In this document: piece after piece, positions 31,362 through 41,596 of the stretch
Layout: every line of letters begins with the position of its first letter
Numbering within the stretch: position 1 is the first letter of the stretch
Source of the DNA: Nitrospirota bacterium
GTDB lineage: Bacteria > Nitrospirota > Nitrospiria > 2-01-FULL-66-17
Assembly (NCBI GenBank): GCA_016201825.1
Contig: JACQCD010000033.1
Coordinates: 1 to 55,180 of the forward strand
Length of the DNA: 55,180 nucleotides
Direction: 5' to 3'
Notes under the pieces: model-generated
Told to the model about the DNA's origin: nothing
What the model saw: only the letters and a program-made list of their open reading frames with translations
The model's database searches: none
Translations under genes and position numbers: made by a program

Positions 31362-32660
31362 TCAGGGGCGACCTGTTGACTCGAGGTCCCTCCACAGTCG
31401 CGCCCCGTTGTAGGAAAGCACCGGGGTCAGGTTCGCATCCTCAAACCCCTTGATCGCGTGTTCGAAGATCCGCACTAACGCCTCATCGCCATCTTGGACA
31501 TACCAGAACTGGGCGATATCCGAGTACTTCTTCAGGCTCGGCCAGGTGTTCATATCCATTCCCGGCGGCCCGGTCCGATAGAAGTTTTGCCACACTCCGA
31601 AGACGCGCAGCTTGTCCCCTAGCGGAATCCAGCTCACGTACAACGGATCGCGGTCGGGCAGGAACTCGATCCCACAGACCACTTCGGCAGCCCCGGACTC
31701 CGGTCCGTACACGGTATCCTCCCCTCCGGTCAAGGGTGCGCGACCTCCCAGGACAAGATAACGGATATGTTTAGGATTGCCCACGGCACGGTGGCGCGCC
31801 GGCTGGGAACCGTTGGGGCAGAGATATGGCTCGTTGGAGCGCTCAGCGTAGCACACTGAGAGGTGGCCATCAGCCGGCCATGTCAGGTCGCGTCCGACCA
31901 GATAGGTCCGAAAATGATTGTGCTGGGCCAGCAGAACGGCGAATGGGCGCTCGTCACCGGACTTGACGAGCAGATGTACCGCCCCGTGGATGTCCAGCTC
32001 GTGCCAGATGTCGAGGTCGCCGATCAGTCGGGCGACCACGCCCTGATACCAGGCCAGGCGAGCTGGCAGTCCGCTGGCGGCGAACGCCACGTTGTATTTG
32101 AGGACCATCACCGCGGTGGCGCGAGCCGGTTCGTGGCCGGGCGGGGTCTGCATTGTTTCACGGTACAACCTTCCATACATCATGGCACGATGGTCGCGGC
32201 ACCCGCCTCCTCGGCACGGCGCAATGTTCCCTCGGAAGTCGAGGTAGAAACGCGGATCACGCTCGATCTGCTTGAGATACGTTCGATCGGGAGCCGCGCG
32301 GACGATGTGTTTCCTCGAGTTGCGGACCACCGTCTGCGGAAGATAATTTCGGTAGAAGTCGATCGGGGGGATTCCTTTCGGCGCGATAAACACTCGAGGT
32401 TGGAATCGCTCAAGCAGGACGCGGTCCGCCTCGGGCGTTTCCTGGCCGAAGTCATCCGCCTGCCACGCCGAGCTCGGGTACGTGAGCGGCTCGAAAAAGG
32501 CCAAGGCTTCGGGCGGCCACCCCGCTGGCTCGGCCCATACCGGGGCCGCTATCGCCAGCATGGCAAGCGTCAGAGGGCCTATTGCAAATTGGGTCGCAGG
32601 CGAAGGGCGAGAACGAACACCTGCCAGTTCGCGGCATCTCACCCCACCATAATATCCCAA
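31362..32660 (-). CDS. secreted protein of unknown function
   Basis: 432 residues. Signal peptide (LTLAMLAIAAPVWA), then a large domain with IPPIDFYRNYLPQTVV, APCRGGGCRDH (three Cys close together), DLDIWHELDIHGAVHLL and CGIEFLPDRDPLYVSWIPL. The WHELDIH segment could bind a metal. I do not recognise a family. It is convergent with the LolA-like gene at 30479 and 56 nt from it. Confidence 0.6.
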   Translation of the reverse strand: MGYYGGVRCRELAGVRSRPSPATQFAIGPLTLAMLAIAAPVWAEPAGWPPEALAFFEPLTYPSSAWQADDFGQETPEADRVLLERFQPRVFIAPKGIPPIDFYRNYLPQTVVRNSRKHIVRAAPDRTYLKQIERDPRFYLDFRGNIAPCRGGGCRDHRAMMYGRLYRETMQTPPGHEPARATAVMVLKYNVAFAASGLPARLAWYQGVVARLIGDLDIWHELDIHGAVHLLVKSGDERPFAVLLAQHNHFRTYLVGRDLTWPADGHLSVCYAERSNEPYLCPNGSQPARHRAVGNPKHIRYLVLGGRAPLTGGEDTVYGPESGAAEVVCGIEFLPDRDPLYVSWIPLGDKLRVFGVWQNFYRTGPPGMDMNTWPSLKKYSDIAQFWYVQDGDEALVRIFEHAIKGFEDANLTPVLSYNGARLWRDLESTGRP

Positions 32661-32919
32661 TCCCGGTCGCGAGGAACGCGGCTAGCGGCGCGAGGACGAG
32701 GCGCGTCGGTGGGACGAGCCGTGAAATCGTGGTCCGACGGGAGCTGGAGACAGACGCGTCCCTCGGCTCGTCAGCCGATGATCGGTCATGACTACTGCCC
32801 CAACGCACCACTCACCCTAACACGGCGGCACTCCCCCCGTCCGCCGTCAGGAAGGTCTCAACCGAACCCGATGTCCTGTCGCTCGATGTGTCGCCGCGCG
32901 CGAGCAAGTGGTCGACGGC
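32661..32919. other. intergenic region
   Basis: About 260 bases between the secreted protein gene and the DUF1302-like gene, both leftward. No conserved hairpin or small gene was recognised; the opposite-strand frames here are shadows. Confidence 0.3.
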
Positions 32920-34200
32920 CTAAAAACTGTACCGCGCTTCGATGAACGGCCCGCGATTCATTTTGAGCCGACCGAAGAAGGATGCATCCGGGCCGGTGTA
33001 AAGTTCGCCACCGATCGTCCCTTTGAGATGATCGGTGAAGGCGTACGTGATCACGGGGCGGATGTAACTGTTCGTCCGTCGGAAGTTCACGAAGACCAAC
33101 ATCTCCGCTTCGAGCGTGTCGTTGAACCACGTGTCGCTGACGCGGGAGGACAGGCCATAAGTCGCTCGATCCTGCTGGACGTCCAGGATCGCGTTCTGGG
33201 TGGCGACGGCGCGCTGGGTCGGATCGCTGATCACGGACGGGTCGTGAAAGCGATGGACCCACCGCCCCACGAGTTGCAGGTTGATATTCAGGTTTTCGCC
33301 CACCGTCCGGTCGCCGCCCACGACCCAGAACGCGAAGGGGTTCGTGATCGTGGGATCTTCGCCGCGCCGGTCGCGCGTGAACACGTAAGCGGCTTCGGCC
33401 CGAAGTCCGTACCGCCCCAGATTACGCGCCGCATCCGCGCCGATGACGTCGATGCGATTGTGGCGGAGCGCCACGACGGGCGTGACCGTCCCGACACCGG
33501 CGAGGTAGGCGTCCGGCAGCAGATCGAATCCCCGATAGTAGCTCACGGACCAATCGCCGCCCTCGCCGGCCCGATTCAGCTTGACGCCCACCTCCGTGTT
33601 CTTGAAGGTCCGAGACGGGATCTCCTCGATGAGGCCGTCTCCGAGGGGAATCTTCGCCGGTTCGAAGAAGGGTGTGGTGAAGAGGGTCAGCGTCAGTTCC
33701 GGCGTCAGGTAGCCGTCGACCTTGAGCGCCATGGTGCCAAACCGCTGGTCGTCCTCGAACGGCAGCAAGACGACGAAGTCGTGCGGCGTCAGGTTGTCGG
33801 TGGGATTGATCCCGTCCGCCCGTCCCCACGCCACGATCTGCCGGCCGATCCGGACGTCGATGGGTGCGAAGTGCGCCGTCAGGTACGCCTCGCGGAGCAA
33901 CTCGGCGGTCTCGGCCCCGGTTCCGACGTCGGGGTTGGTCACCCGCGCATCGATGCGTCCATCCAGACGCTGGTTGAAGGTTGGGCGGAGCGTGAGCTGG
34001 GTCGTCGCCCCCAGAAAGTCGGCCTGATCATCAAGGGCTCTGGAAGAGCGGTAGTAGTCGAGACGAACCGTACCGGTCAGCCCTTGGTCGCGGAGGAGGG
34101 ACCAGGCCTGGATCGCGCTCCCTTCGTCAGCTTGACCGAGAGCGGGCACGACCAGGACAAGAACGAGCGCTGCCGCGCCGATCGCCGCTCGCACCTTCAC
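32920..34200 (-). CDS. DUF1302-like outer-membrane barrel
   Basis: 426 residues. Signal peptide ending near LGQADE, then long amphipathic strands. VRIGRQIVAWGRADGINPTD is the DUF1302 (RND outer-membrane partner) hallmark, and the protein ends FIEARYSF with aromatic terminus. It starts 3 nt after the LolA-like stop, so it is co-translated with it and the MMPL gene: inner permease, periplasmic carrier, outer barrel. Confidence 0.85.
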   Translation of the reverse strand: MKVRAAIGAAALVLVLVVPALGQADEGSAIQAWSLLRDQGLTGTVRLDYYRSSRALDDQADFLGATTQLTLRPTFNQRLDGRIDARVTNPDVGTGAETAELLREAYLTAHFAPIDVRIGRQIVAWGRADGINPTDNLTPHDFVVLLPFEDDQRFGTMALKVDGYLTPELTLTLFTTPFFEPAKIPLGDGLIEEIPSRTFKNTEVGVKLNRAGEGGDWSVSYYRGFDLLPDAYLAGVGTVTPVVALRHNRIDVIGADAARNLGRYGLRAEAAYVFTRDRRGEDPTITNPFAFWVVGGDRTVGENLNINLQLVGRWVHRFHDPSVISDPTQRAVATQNAILDVQQDRATYGLSSRVSDTWFNDTLEAEMLVFVNFRRTNSYIRPVITYAFTDHLKGTIGGELYTGPDASFFGRLKMNRGPFIEARYSF

Positions 34201-34203
34201 CGC

Positions 34204-35037
34204 TTATTCGCGCTCGATCGACCGGGTGGTGAAGAACTCGTCGGGCACCGGCTTGCCGACCTCGACCCGGTCGAACGTAAAGAGGGTTTTGTGGCCGGTC
34301 TGGTGGTTGTCCATCTCCCGGCGCCTCGCGATCCAGCGGTCCGGCGACGACTCCACCTGTTCGTGGTCGCCGACGATCTCGGTCTTGAGTGAGCGCCCCG
34401 CGGGATCGAGGAACGTCACCTTGGTCTCGAGAAAGTTGTCTTTGCGGACCCACGTCATCTTCTTGCTGTAGCCGCTGTCGCGCTTGACCGTCTCGTCCCG
34501 GGGGATGGACTCGATCACGTAGCAGTCGTGCCCGTCGACGACCTCGGATCGGATCAGCGTGTGCTGGTAGAGGTCGACCTTCGGCAGCAAGATGTCGCCG
34601 TAGGAGAAGTCCGACCCCACGAAGCTGTCCTTCTTGTTGTTGGCGACGAGGCGCCGGCTCTTCTTGAGCGCGGGGAGGTAGATCCAAAGGTCGTCTTCGC
34701 CGTCCGAATGCTCGATTTGCAGAAAAGCCGTCCCCTTGATATCGGTCGGCAGAAGAAATTTCACGAGGAGCTTGGAGTCCACCCCGTTGGACTGGAGCTT
34801 CGAGGTCGTCGTGGACTTTCGTTCGCGGCGCTGGCCCTTGTCGTTGATCAGGACCATCGTCGCGTCGCTCGTCAGCGTCTTGGTCTTCGTGACAAAGAAG
34901 TTCTTTTCCATGATCTCGCGCGCGGTCGGTTCGGCCAAAGCATGCCCGGACCAGGCGACGATGACCGAAATCGCCCACACGGTAATTAAGGCGACGATCC
35001 GCCCGCTGGATTCCGGTGTCTGTTCTCTTCTCGTCAT
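34204..35037 (-). CDS. LolA-like lipoprotein-sorting protein
   Basis: 277 residues. Signal segment IVALITVWAISVIVAWSGHA then REIMEKNF, LKVKFLLP-like strand (LLVKFLLPTDIKGTAFLQ), DDLWIYLPALKKSRRLV and NNKKDSFVGSDFSYGDILLP, the pattern of the pfam17131 LolA-like family. ATGA overlap with the broken MMPL gene upstream. It probably carries lipid or hydrophobe between the inner permease and the barrel. Confidence 0.85.
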   Translation of the reverse strand: MTRREQTPESSGRIVALITVWAISVIVAWSGHALAEPTAREIMEKNFFVTKTKTLTSDATMVLINDKGQRRERKSTTTSKLQSNGVDSKLLVKFLLPTDIKGTAFLQIEHSDGEDDLWIYLPALKKSRRLVANNKKDSFVGSDFSYGDILLPKVDLYQHTLIRSEVVDGHDCYVIESIPRDETVKRDSGYSKKMTWVRKDNFLETKVTFLDPAGRSLKTEIVGDHEQVESSPDRWIARRREMDNHQTGHKTLFTFDRVEVGKPVPDEFFTTRSIERE

Positions 35038-37401
35038 GATTTTGCCTCCATCACGGGACGGGCGGTGAAATAGGTTTCCCGTCGATCGCCAAAGATGAAA
35101 CGCGGCTTGAAGATCATCATCAGGGCGCGCAGGAAGAACAGGGCGAAGAACGCGCTCACCGCCATCGTCGCCGTCACCATGTTCGAGAGCTGGTTATAAA
35201 ACGCGAAGTCCGATGTTTGCAGAACCGCGTAGCCGCCGATGATCGATAGCGCCACGAACAGGATGGCCTTGCCGGAGGTCAGCATGGAGTTGCGGGTGGC
35301 GGTCAGGACGTTTCCGCTGCGGGCGAGCTCCTCACGGAACCGGAACAGCAGATAAATTTCGTAATCCGCTCCGATGCCGATGGCCATGGCCGCTGTCGTC
35401 ATCGCGGTGATGTCGAGCGGGGTATGCAGCCAGCCCATCAATCCGAAGTTCGCTATCATCACCGCGAACAGCGGTATGACGACGAATACACCGCCTACCA
35501 GCGAGCGAAATACGATGGTGCCCAGGGTGAACACCACCAAGGTCATCTGCACCATGTTGCGGAACTTGTCTTTGACGATGACGTCGTTCAGCGCGATCAT
35601 CTGCGGCAGGCTGCCGCCCATCTGCACGCTGACCCCGGGTGGAAAACTCTTGGCGATAATCGCCTGGGCTTTTTGCGCGAGGATATCGGCGCTCGTGGTA
35701 CTGTCATTCTTGATAAACGTCCAGATGCTCGCACGTTGGTAATCGTTGTCAACGAAACTGTCGAAGTCCTGCGGATCGCCCGAGGTCGAATACAGGAAGA
35801 GATATTGAGCGACCAACTCGCGGCTCTCAGGGATAGTATAGAACGCTGGGTTGTCCGCATGCATTGCCTGATTCATACGCTTGATCAGGTCCACCAGCGA
35901 TTGCGTCTTGCCGACGTCTGCTTGGCTTTCGAGGAAGGCCTGCAACTGCGCCATGCCCTGCAATACCTTGGGGTCTTTTATGCCATCCTGTTCGGGCGTT
36001 TGGACCAGAAACTGAATGGAGTTGGTGCCGCCAAAGGTCCGGTTGAGCGCCCGGTCATCGACACGCAGTTGGCTCATTGGCTTGTGGTAGAGCTTGAAAT
36101 TGTTGTCGATGTGCAGGAATGCCGTGCCGGTTCCCACGAGCGCGAGCAGCGCGAGTCCGCCGACGACGATCCACGGCGCGCGCCCACCGACGAGATTGTT
36201 GGCCACGCCAAGCAGAAACTTGTCCACGATGCCCGCCTCGCGTTCGCGTTCGGCTTCACGTTTTTTCGGCGGACGCAGTATCGAGCGCACCACCGGAATG
36301 ACGGTCATCTCGATCACCATGGTGGCGAGCACGCCGCAGCCGGCAAACACACCGAAGTGCTGCACCATGGGAATGCCGGTACCCGCGAGCGAGAAGAAGG
36401 TAATGACCGCAATCAAGCCCGCGACAATCATCACCGGACCGACACGGACCATCGATTCCACCACCGCCGCCCGGTTGGCGTCGCGCGCGCTCATGCCGGC
36501 AGACCGTAACCGGTGGTATTCCTCATAATAACTCTTAAGGATCTGGATCGCGTGGCCGGCGGCGACCGCCAGGATGAGAATGGGTGTCGTCGTGTTCAGG
36601 GGATCCAGGTGCACACCCAGCAGCCCCATCAACCCCAGGCCCCAGATGACGCTCAAGATACCGGTCAGTATCGGCAGCAGCATCCAGCATGATGACGAGG
36701 AGCGCGGCGCCGAAAAACATCGGCATCTTCATGAAATGGGTGTCCGCCGCTGCACCAACCATGGGTAGTCCGCCGAGGTAGATATCCACCGTGTCGTCGC
36801 GTTCGCTGTCAACGACTTTACGCAGCCCCTCGGTCAGCGCGATATAGTTCGGGGTTTTTTCGCTCTGCTTGAAATCCGCGACGACCGCCGCCGCCTTGCC
36901 GTCCGGCGACACCAGGGAGTTGATATAAATCGGCATTGAGGCGATTGCGGCTTTGAGCTTCTCGATTTCCGCCGGCGTTTGCGGCACCGTCTCCATCATC
37001 GGACGTACTTCCATGCCCTCGGCTCCGCCCTTGATAGACTTAATCTTGTGCGCAGCGAGGCTCAGGATATTGTGCCGCACCGCCTCCGGCAACTGCTCGA
37101 TCCCTTCCTGGATGCGTTTGATTTTCCCCAGTACCTGCGGCTGGTAAATGTCCCCCTGTTTGGGAACGATACCAATCACGGTATAGTTCTTGCCGCCGAA
37201 GATTTTGTCCAGCAGGTTCGTCGTCTCGACATACACATGCTTCTGCGGCGCCCAGAGATCCGGATTGGTGTCCATCTAGAGGTTGCCCATGCGGGTGACT
37301 AAAAAAGCGGTGATGCCCAAGATCGCGATGACAACGAGCAGGCGATGAGCAATGATCCACTCCGCATAGGGACGGAAAAAACGAGATTTAACTACTTCCA
37401 T
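35034..37401 (-). pseudogene. MMPL/RND permease, broken by a stop and a deletion frameshift
   Basis: Reads as an 800-residue paralog of the intact genes at 39078 and 42361 but has two lesions. First, an in-frame TAG at 37276-37278 where the paralogs have Gln (TRMGNL-stop-MDTNPDLWAPQ). Second, near 36681-36692 a 36-nt segment that is present at the same place in the 42361 gene is replaced by 4 nt, a 32-nt net deletion that shifts frame. The rest is well preserved (GHAIQILKSYYEEYHR, IGIGADYEIYLLFRFREEL). Recent decay is likely. Its partners LolA-like and DUF1302-like remain intact. Confidence 0.85.
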
Positions 37402-37502
37402 TTTGGGTCTCCCGGTCTGATAGCTGTTTTGATTGCTTGATCGAAAAGATCCTGGCTCGCGATCCATATCTTGTTTGCGACCAGTGAATAGAACTTTTGC
37501 TC

Positions 37503-38333
37503 CTAAATTTTTTGAATCCGTATGGACGCTTCCCGCTGCATTTTTGTCATGAATTTGCGAGCCGGACTGGTGTGCATCAACTTCCTCAACACGCGATTGA
37601 GGCGTCCCGGAATGCGGGACGATTGATTGGCTTGTAGCCCTTTGAGACCCTCGGCAACGCATTGATCGACGGCCATGGGTTTCATTGGCATAGAGTCTAT
37701 ATCCATGCCAAATTCCTCAACTATAAGATCAGTGTTAGTCGGACCAGGAAGAAGTGTGAAGACATTCACGTTGTGCTCTTTGAGTTCAATGTGAAGGGCT
37801 TCACCGAGGGATTCAACATAAGCTTTAGATGCGGCTATGTTGGCTATATAAGGAACCCCCAAACTTGCTCCCATCGCACCAACCATCACGATTCCGCCAC
37901 GCCCCCGGTTCACTAACTTTGGGGCAAAATAATGAACGAGCTCCAAATGCGAAATGACATTAATACTCAAAACCTCTCGAAGCACCTCGCGAGACGTTTT
38001 CAAGAATTCCCCAGCCACCCCCGCACCTTGCATTGAAACAAGGAGTCCTATATCGAGGTTTTTAACTGCTGCGTCGATATCGGAAATAAACCCGTCTTTG
38101 GTTAAATCTAGGGCAACGACCTTGCATTGAATTTTGAATTCTCGCGATAGGTTCTGCGAAAGCTCTTCTAAAAGAGCGCCTCTTCGAGCTACCAGAACAA
38201 GATTCAAACCAGCACTTGCCAGTTGCCTGGCAAATTCTTTCCCTATCCCGGAGGAGGCCCCAGTCACTATAGCCCAAGGTCCGAACTTTTCTTTATCAAT
38301 TTTAGTTTCTTGTAATCTCAGAGGTTTGTTCAT
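37503..38333 (-). CDS. SDR-family oxidoreductase lacking the catalytic Tyr
   Basis: 276 residues, Rossmann fold. TGASSGIGKEFARQL cofactor motif and NVISHLELVHYF are present. At the active site the sequence is YIANIAASKAY; the Tyr expected four residues before Lys is Ile (ATA). The gene has lower GC than its surroundings and sits with a TetR gene between two MMPL modules, suggesting transfer. It may be inactive or use another residue. Confidence 0.82.
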   Translation of the reverse strand: MNKPLRLQETKIDKEKFGPWAIVTGASSGIGKEFARQLASAGLNLVLVARRGALLEELSQNLSREFKIQCKVVALDLTKDGFISDIDAAVKNLDIGLLVSMQGAGVAGEFLKTSREVLREVLSINVISHLELVHYFAPKLVNRGRGGIVMVGAMGASLGVPYIANIAASKAYVESLGEALHIELKEHNVNVFTLLPGPTNTDLIVEEFGMDIDSMPMKPMAVDQCVAEGLKGLQANQSSRIPGRLNRVLRKLMHTSPARKFMTKMQREASIRIQKI

Positions 38334-38411
38334 ATCAGGTTCCTTTTCTTTGAAGTGCGGTTAAAAATATTTGTCATTTCCTGTTCTCCTAGGTAATCGT
38401 CAGGGGGTACG

Positions 38412-38847
38412 TTATGCGTCGGCGCTCAATGCGTTAACCCATTCCGTGAGACGTGCCGTTTCTCTCAACATCAGCGTGGGGTCATTGAAGGCATTCGTCA
38501 GCAAACTCGCGCCTTGCAGCGCCGAGACCAGATGCAACGCGTAATCAGCAGACTCTTTTCCCATGCCTAGCAAACGAAATTGCGCTTCGAGCCACCCCAG
38601 CATCGCCGAGAACATGCCCGTGGACTTTTCTGCCAACGGCCCGGCCTCGGGAACAATCCGTGCGGTGCTCGATCAGAGCGTGTCCGATGTCGTCTTTGGT
38701 TTTGAAGTAGTAATACACGTTGCCTAACGGCACTTTGGATTTTAGAGCGATATCCGCAAGCGTGGTCTGATTGAAACCTTGCTGCTGAACCAGCGTGTTC
38801 GCTGCTTCGATTAGGCGTGTACGCTTATCAGTTTTGGATTTTTTCAT
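38412..38847 (-). pseudogene. TetR-family regulator split by a frameshift
   Basis: The N-terminal half (38847 to about 38640) has IEAANTLVQQQGFNQTTLAD and NVYYYFKTKDDIGHAL, a TetR HTH. The C-terminal half continues in another frame (GPLAEKSTGMFSAMLGWLEA). A single-base shift near 38640-38655 joins them. It could be a real frameshift or a sequencing error. Probable regulator of the SDR gene that follows. Confidence 0.78.
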
Positions 38848-38861
38848 AATCTACAATATAT

Positions 38862-38880
38862 TAGTTAGTTAACTGACTTA
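38862..38880. promoter_or_regulatory. possible TetR operator
   Basis: TAGTTAGTTAACTGACTTA upstream of the tetR start has a central 8-bp palindrome AGTTAACT with imperfect outer arms. The location suits autorepression. Confidence 0.45.
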
Positions 38881-39081
38881 CAGTATAGGCCAGGAATATA
38901 GATCTGTCAATCCGGCCTTGCCGTGTAAGTGTCCGCCGACGACCTCGGACCGGATCAGCGTGTGCCGGTCGAGATCGACCCTCGGCAGCAGGATGTCCCC
39001 AGCCATGAACGAAACCGCCCACACGGTAATGAAGGCGACAATCTTCACACTGGATTCCGGTACACGTGCTCTGCTCGTCAT
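38878..39081 (-). pseudogene. internally deleted LolA-like remnant
   Basis: 67 codons. The start matches the N-terminus of the 34204 protein (PESSVKIVAFITVWAVS versus PESSGRIVALITVWAIS), then jumps directly to the internal part GDILLPRVDLDRHTLIRSEV and ends in unrelated codons. About 120 central residues and the C-terminal part are missing. ATGA overlap with the upstream MMPL gene is retained. Confidence 0.82.
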
Positions 39082-41492
39082 GATTTTCCCTCCATCACAG
39101 GGTGGGCGGGGAAATAGGTTTCCCGTTGATCGCCGAAAATAAACCGCGGCTTGAAGATCATCATCATCGCGCGCAGGAACAAGACGGCCGAGAGCGCGCT
39201 GACAACCATGGTCGCGATCACCATCACGGCCAAGCGGCTGTAAAACCCGAACCCGGAGGCCAACAGCACCGAATAGCCGCCCGCCACCGACAGAGCGACA
39301 AAGAGGATCGCCTTGCCGGAGGTGAGCAGCGAGTCGCGCGTCGCCGCGAACACGTCCCCAGTTCGGGCCAGCTCTTCGCGGAATCGAAAGAGCAGGTAGA
39401 TTTCGTAATCCGCGCCGATGCCGATCGCCATCGACGCGGTCGTCGCCGTGCCCATGTCGAGGGGGATACCGAACCACCCCATCAGGCCAAGATTGGCCAA
39501 AATGACCATCGCCAGCGGCGTCACGACGAAGAGGCCGCCGACGACCGAGCGCAGGACCAGGCTGGCGAGCAGCAAGACGACCACCGCCATCTGGATCATG
39601 TTGTGGAATTTCTCCCGCGTCATCACCTCGTTGATCGCCATGGTCTGGGGCATGCTGCCGCCGATGCGAACAGTGACGTTCGGAGGGAAGCTCTCCGCGA
39701 TGACCTGTTGCGCCTTGCGATATAGTCCCTCGGCGTAGGCCGTGCTATCGTCTTTGAGATAGACCCAGACCACGGCCTTCTGGTAGTCATTGTCGACGAA
39801 GCTGTCGAAGTCTTGCGGATCGCCGGAGACCGAGTAGAGGAAGAGGTACTGGGCGATCAGATCACGGTTGTCCGGGATGACGGCGTACGCGGGATCGTCC
39901 GCGTGCACCGCTTGGTTCATCCGTTTGATCAAATCCGCGAGCGACTGTGTCTTGCCCACGTGGGGCTGCTGTTCGAGAAACGCCTGGAGCGTGGCCATCC
40001 CTTGGAGGACTTTCGGATCCTTCACGGCATCTTGGCCCGGTCCCTCGACGATGAAAAAGAGGGATTCGCTTCCACCGAACTGGGCGTTGAGGATCGTGTC
40101 GTCGCGACGGACCTCGCTGTCCGCGGCGTTGTATCGTTTCAAGCTGTTGTCGGCGCGGAGCGTGGTCATGCCGAATGCCGCCAGCACGATCAAGCCGATC
40201 CCCACGCCCAAGATCCACGGCGCCCGGCCGCCGACGAGCTGATTGGCCAGCCCCGACAAGCCGCGGTCGAGCCATCCGGCCCGATGCTCGCGCGTCACCT
40301 CACGCGTTTTGGGTGGCGGCAGCCACGAGCGCAACGCGGGAATGAATGTCAGTTCCAGGATCATTGCGCAAAGGATGCCCGCGCTCGCGAAGGTCCCGAA
40401 GTGGCGGACGACCGAGATGCCGGCCGTCGTGAGCGAAGCGAACGTGATCACGGCGATCACGCCGGCGATGAGCATCACCGGCCCGACACGCGTGAGCGAT
40501 TCCACCACGGCCGCGCGGCTGGCCTCGCGCCGCTGGAGGGGCGAGGGAATCCCGTCCCTCCCTCCGATCAACCGATGATATTCTTCATAGTACCGTTTGA
40601 GGATCTGGATCGCGTGCCCGGCCGCCACGGCCATGATCAAGATCGGCGTGGTCGTGTTCATCCCGTCCATGTGGACGCCCAGGAGCCCCATCACCCCCAA
40701 GCCCCAGACCACGGACAGCAGCGCCGTGACGACGGGCAGCAACATCCCTTGGAAGCTGCGGAACGACCAATACTGAATCGCCATGATGATCAGCAACGCA
40801 AGACCGAAGTACATCGGCATCTTGAACATGTAGAATTCGAACCAGGCGAGTTGCACGGGAAGACCACCCAGGTGGATGTCGACGCGGTCGTCGCGCTCAC
40901 GGTCGACGACCGCGCGAACGGAGCGATAGAGCGCGGCGTAGCTCGGCTCCGCCTTGTTCACCTTAAAGTCGGCGATCACGGCCGCGGCCTTGCCGTCCGG
41001 GGAGACCAGGGCGTTGAGGTAAATCGGGTTGGACGCCACGGCCTGTTTCAGCCGGGCCAGTTCTTCCGGGGTCCGAGGGAACGGCTGCAGCATCTGGCGA
41101 ACCTCCATGCCGTCCGCCGTCCCCTTGATGTCCTTCACCTTTCGCGCCGCCAGGCTGATGGTGTTCCGCCGGTTCGCCTCCGGGATGGTTTCGATCCCGT
41201 CCTGAATCCGCTGAATCTTTTCCAGGATCTCCGGCTGATACACGTCCCCCTGCTTGGGGACGACCCCGATGATCATCACGTTCCGCATCCCAAAGACCTC
41301 TTCGAGTTCCTTGGTCGCTTTCGCGTAGGGATGGGCCTGGGGCGTCCACAGATCGGGGTCCATGTCGATCTTCAAACTCCCCAGACGCGAGCCGAGCAAC
41401 ACGGTGACGACGACGATGGCCAGGATGACCCCGAGGCGGTGCTTCACGATCCACGTGGTGTAGCGACGGAACAGGTCGGACTCGGTCCTCAT
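39078..41492 (-). CDS. MMPL/RND-superfamily permease (HAE3-like), copy 2
   Basis: 804 residues. Two repeats each with one helix, a large periplasmic loop and five or six helices. Conserved: GHAIQILKRYYEEYHRL, GVIAVITFASLT, MAIGIGADYEIYLLFRFREE. Probably exports lipids, hopanoids or hydrophobes. The N-terminal region DMDPDLWTPQAHPY matches copies 1 and 3. Its LolA-like partner is deleted, so it may use the intact one at 34204. GGGGGG before ATG. Confidence 0.88.
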   Translation of the reverse strand: MRTESDLFRRYTTWIVKHRLGVILAIVVVTVLLGSRLGSLKIDMDPDLWTPQAHPYAKATKELEEVFGMRNVMIIGVVPKQGDVYQPEILEKIQRIQDGIETIPEANRRNTISLAARKVKDIKGTADGMEVRQMLQPFPRTPEELARLKQAVASNPIYLNALVSPDGKAAAVIADFKVNKAEPSYAALYRSVRAVVDRERDDRVDIHLGGLPVQLAWFEFYMFKMPMYFGLALLIIMAIQYWSFRSFQGMLLPVVTALLSVVWGLGVMGLLGVHMDGMNTTTPILIMAVAAGHAIQILKRYYEEYHRLIGGRDGIPSPLQRREASRAAVVESLTRVGPVMLIAGVIAVITFASLTTAGISVVRHFGTFASAGILCAMILELTFIPALRSWLPPPKTREVTREHRAGWLDRGLSGLANQLVGGRAPWILGVGIGLIVLAAFGMTTLRADNSLKRYNAADSEVRRDDTILNAQFGGSESLFFIVEGPGQDAVKDPKVLQGMATLQAFLEQQPHVGKTQSLADLIKRMNQAVHADDPAYAVIPDNRDLIAQYLFLYSVSGDPQDFDSFVDNDYQKAVVWVYLKDDSTAYAEGLYRKAQQVIAESFPPNVTVRIGGSMPQTMAINEVMTREKFHNMIQMAVVVLLLASLVLRSVVGGLFVVTPLAMVILANLGLMGWFGIPLDMGTATTASMAIGIGADYEIYLLFRFREELARTGDVFAATRDSLLTSGKAILFVALSVAGGYSVLLASGFGFYSRLAVMVIATMVVSALSAVLFLRAMMMIFKPRFIFGDQRETYFPAHPVMEGKS

Positions 41493-41596
41493 GGTTCCCC
41501 CCTCTCGTGCGCGTCATCGGCTCCAACCGCCCGTTCGATCGAAGCCTGAAACTCGTGAATCATTTGTACAGTATTCAGCGATGGAGCAAAAAAAAA

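Noticed and set aside
32908-34392. 494-codon plus-strand open frame
   Set aside because: Covers the opposite strand of the DUF1302-like and LolA-like genes; no domain recognised.
39813-41549. 578-codon plus-strand open frame
   Set aside because: It lies antisense to the MMPL permease gene and its sequence is Arg/His/Gln-rich with no family signal; a shadow of high-GC coding DNA.
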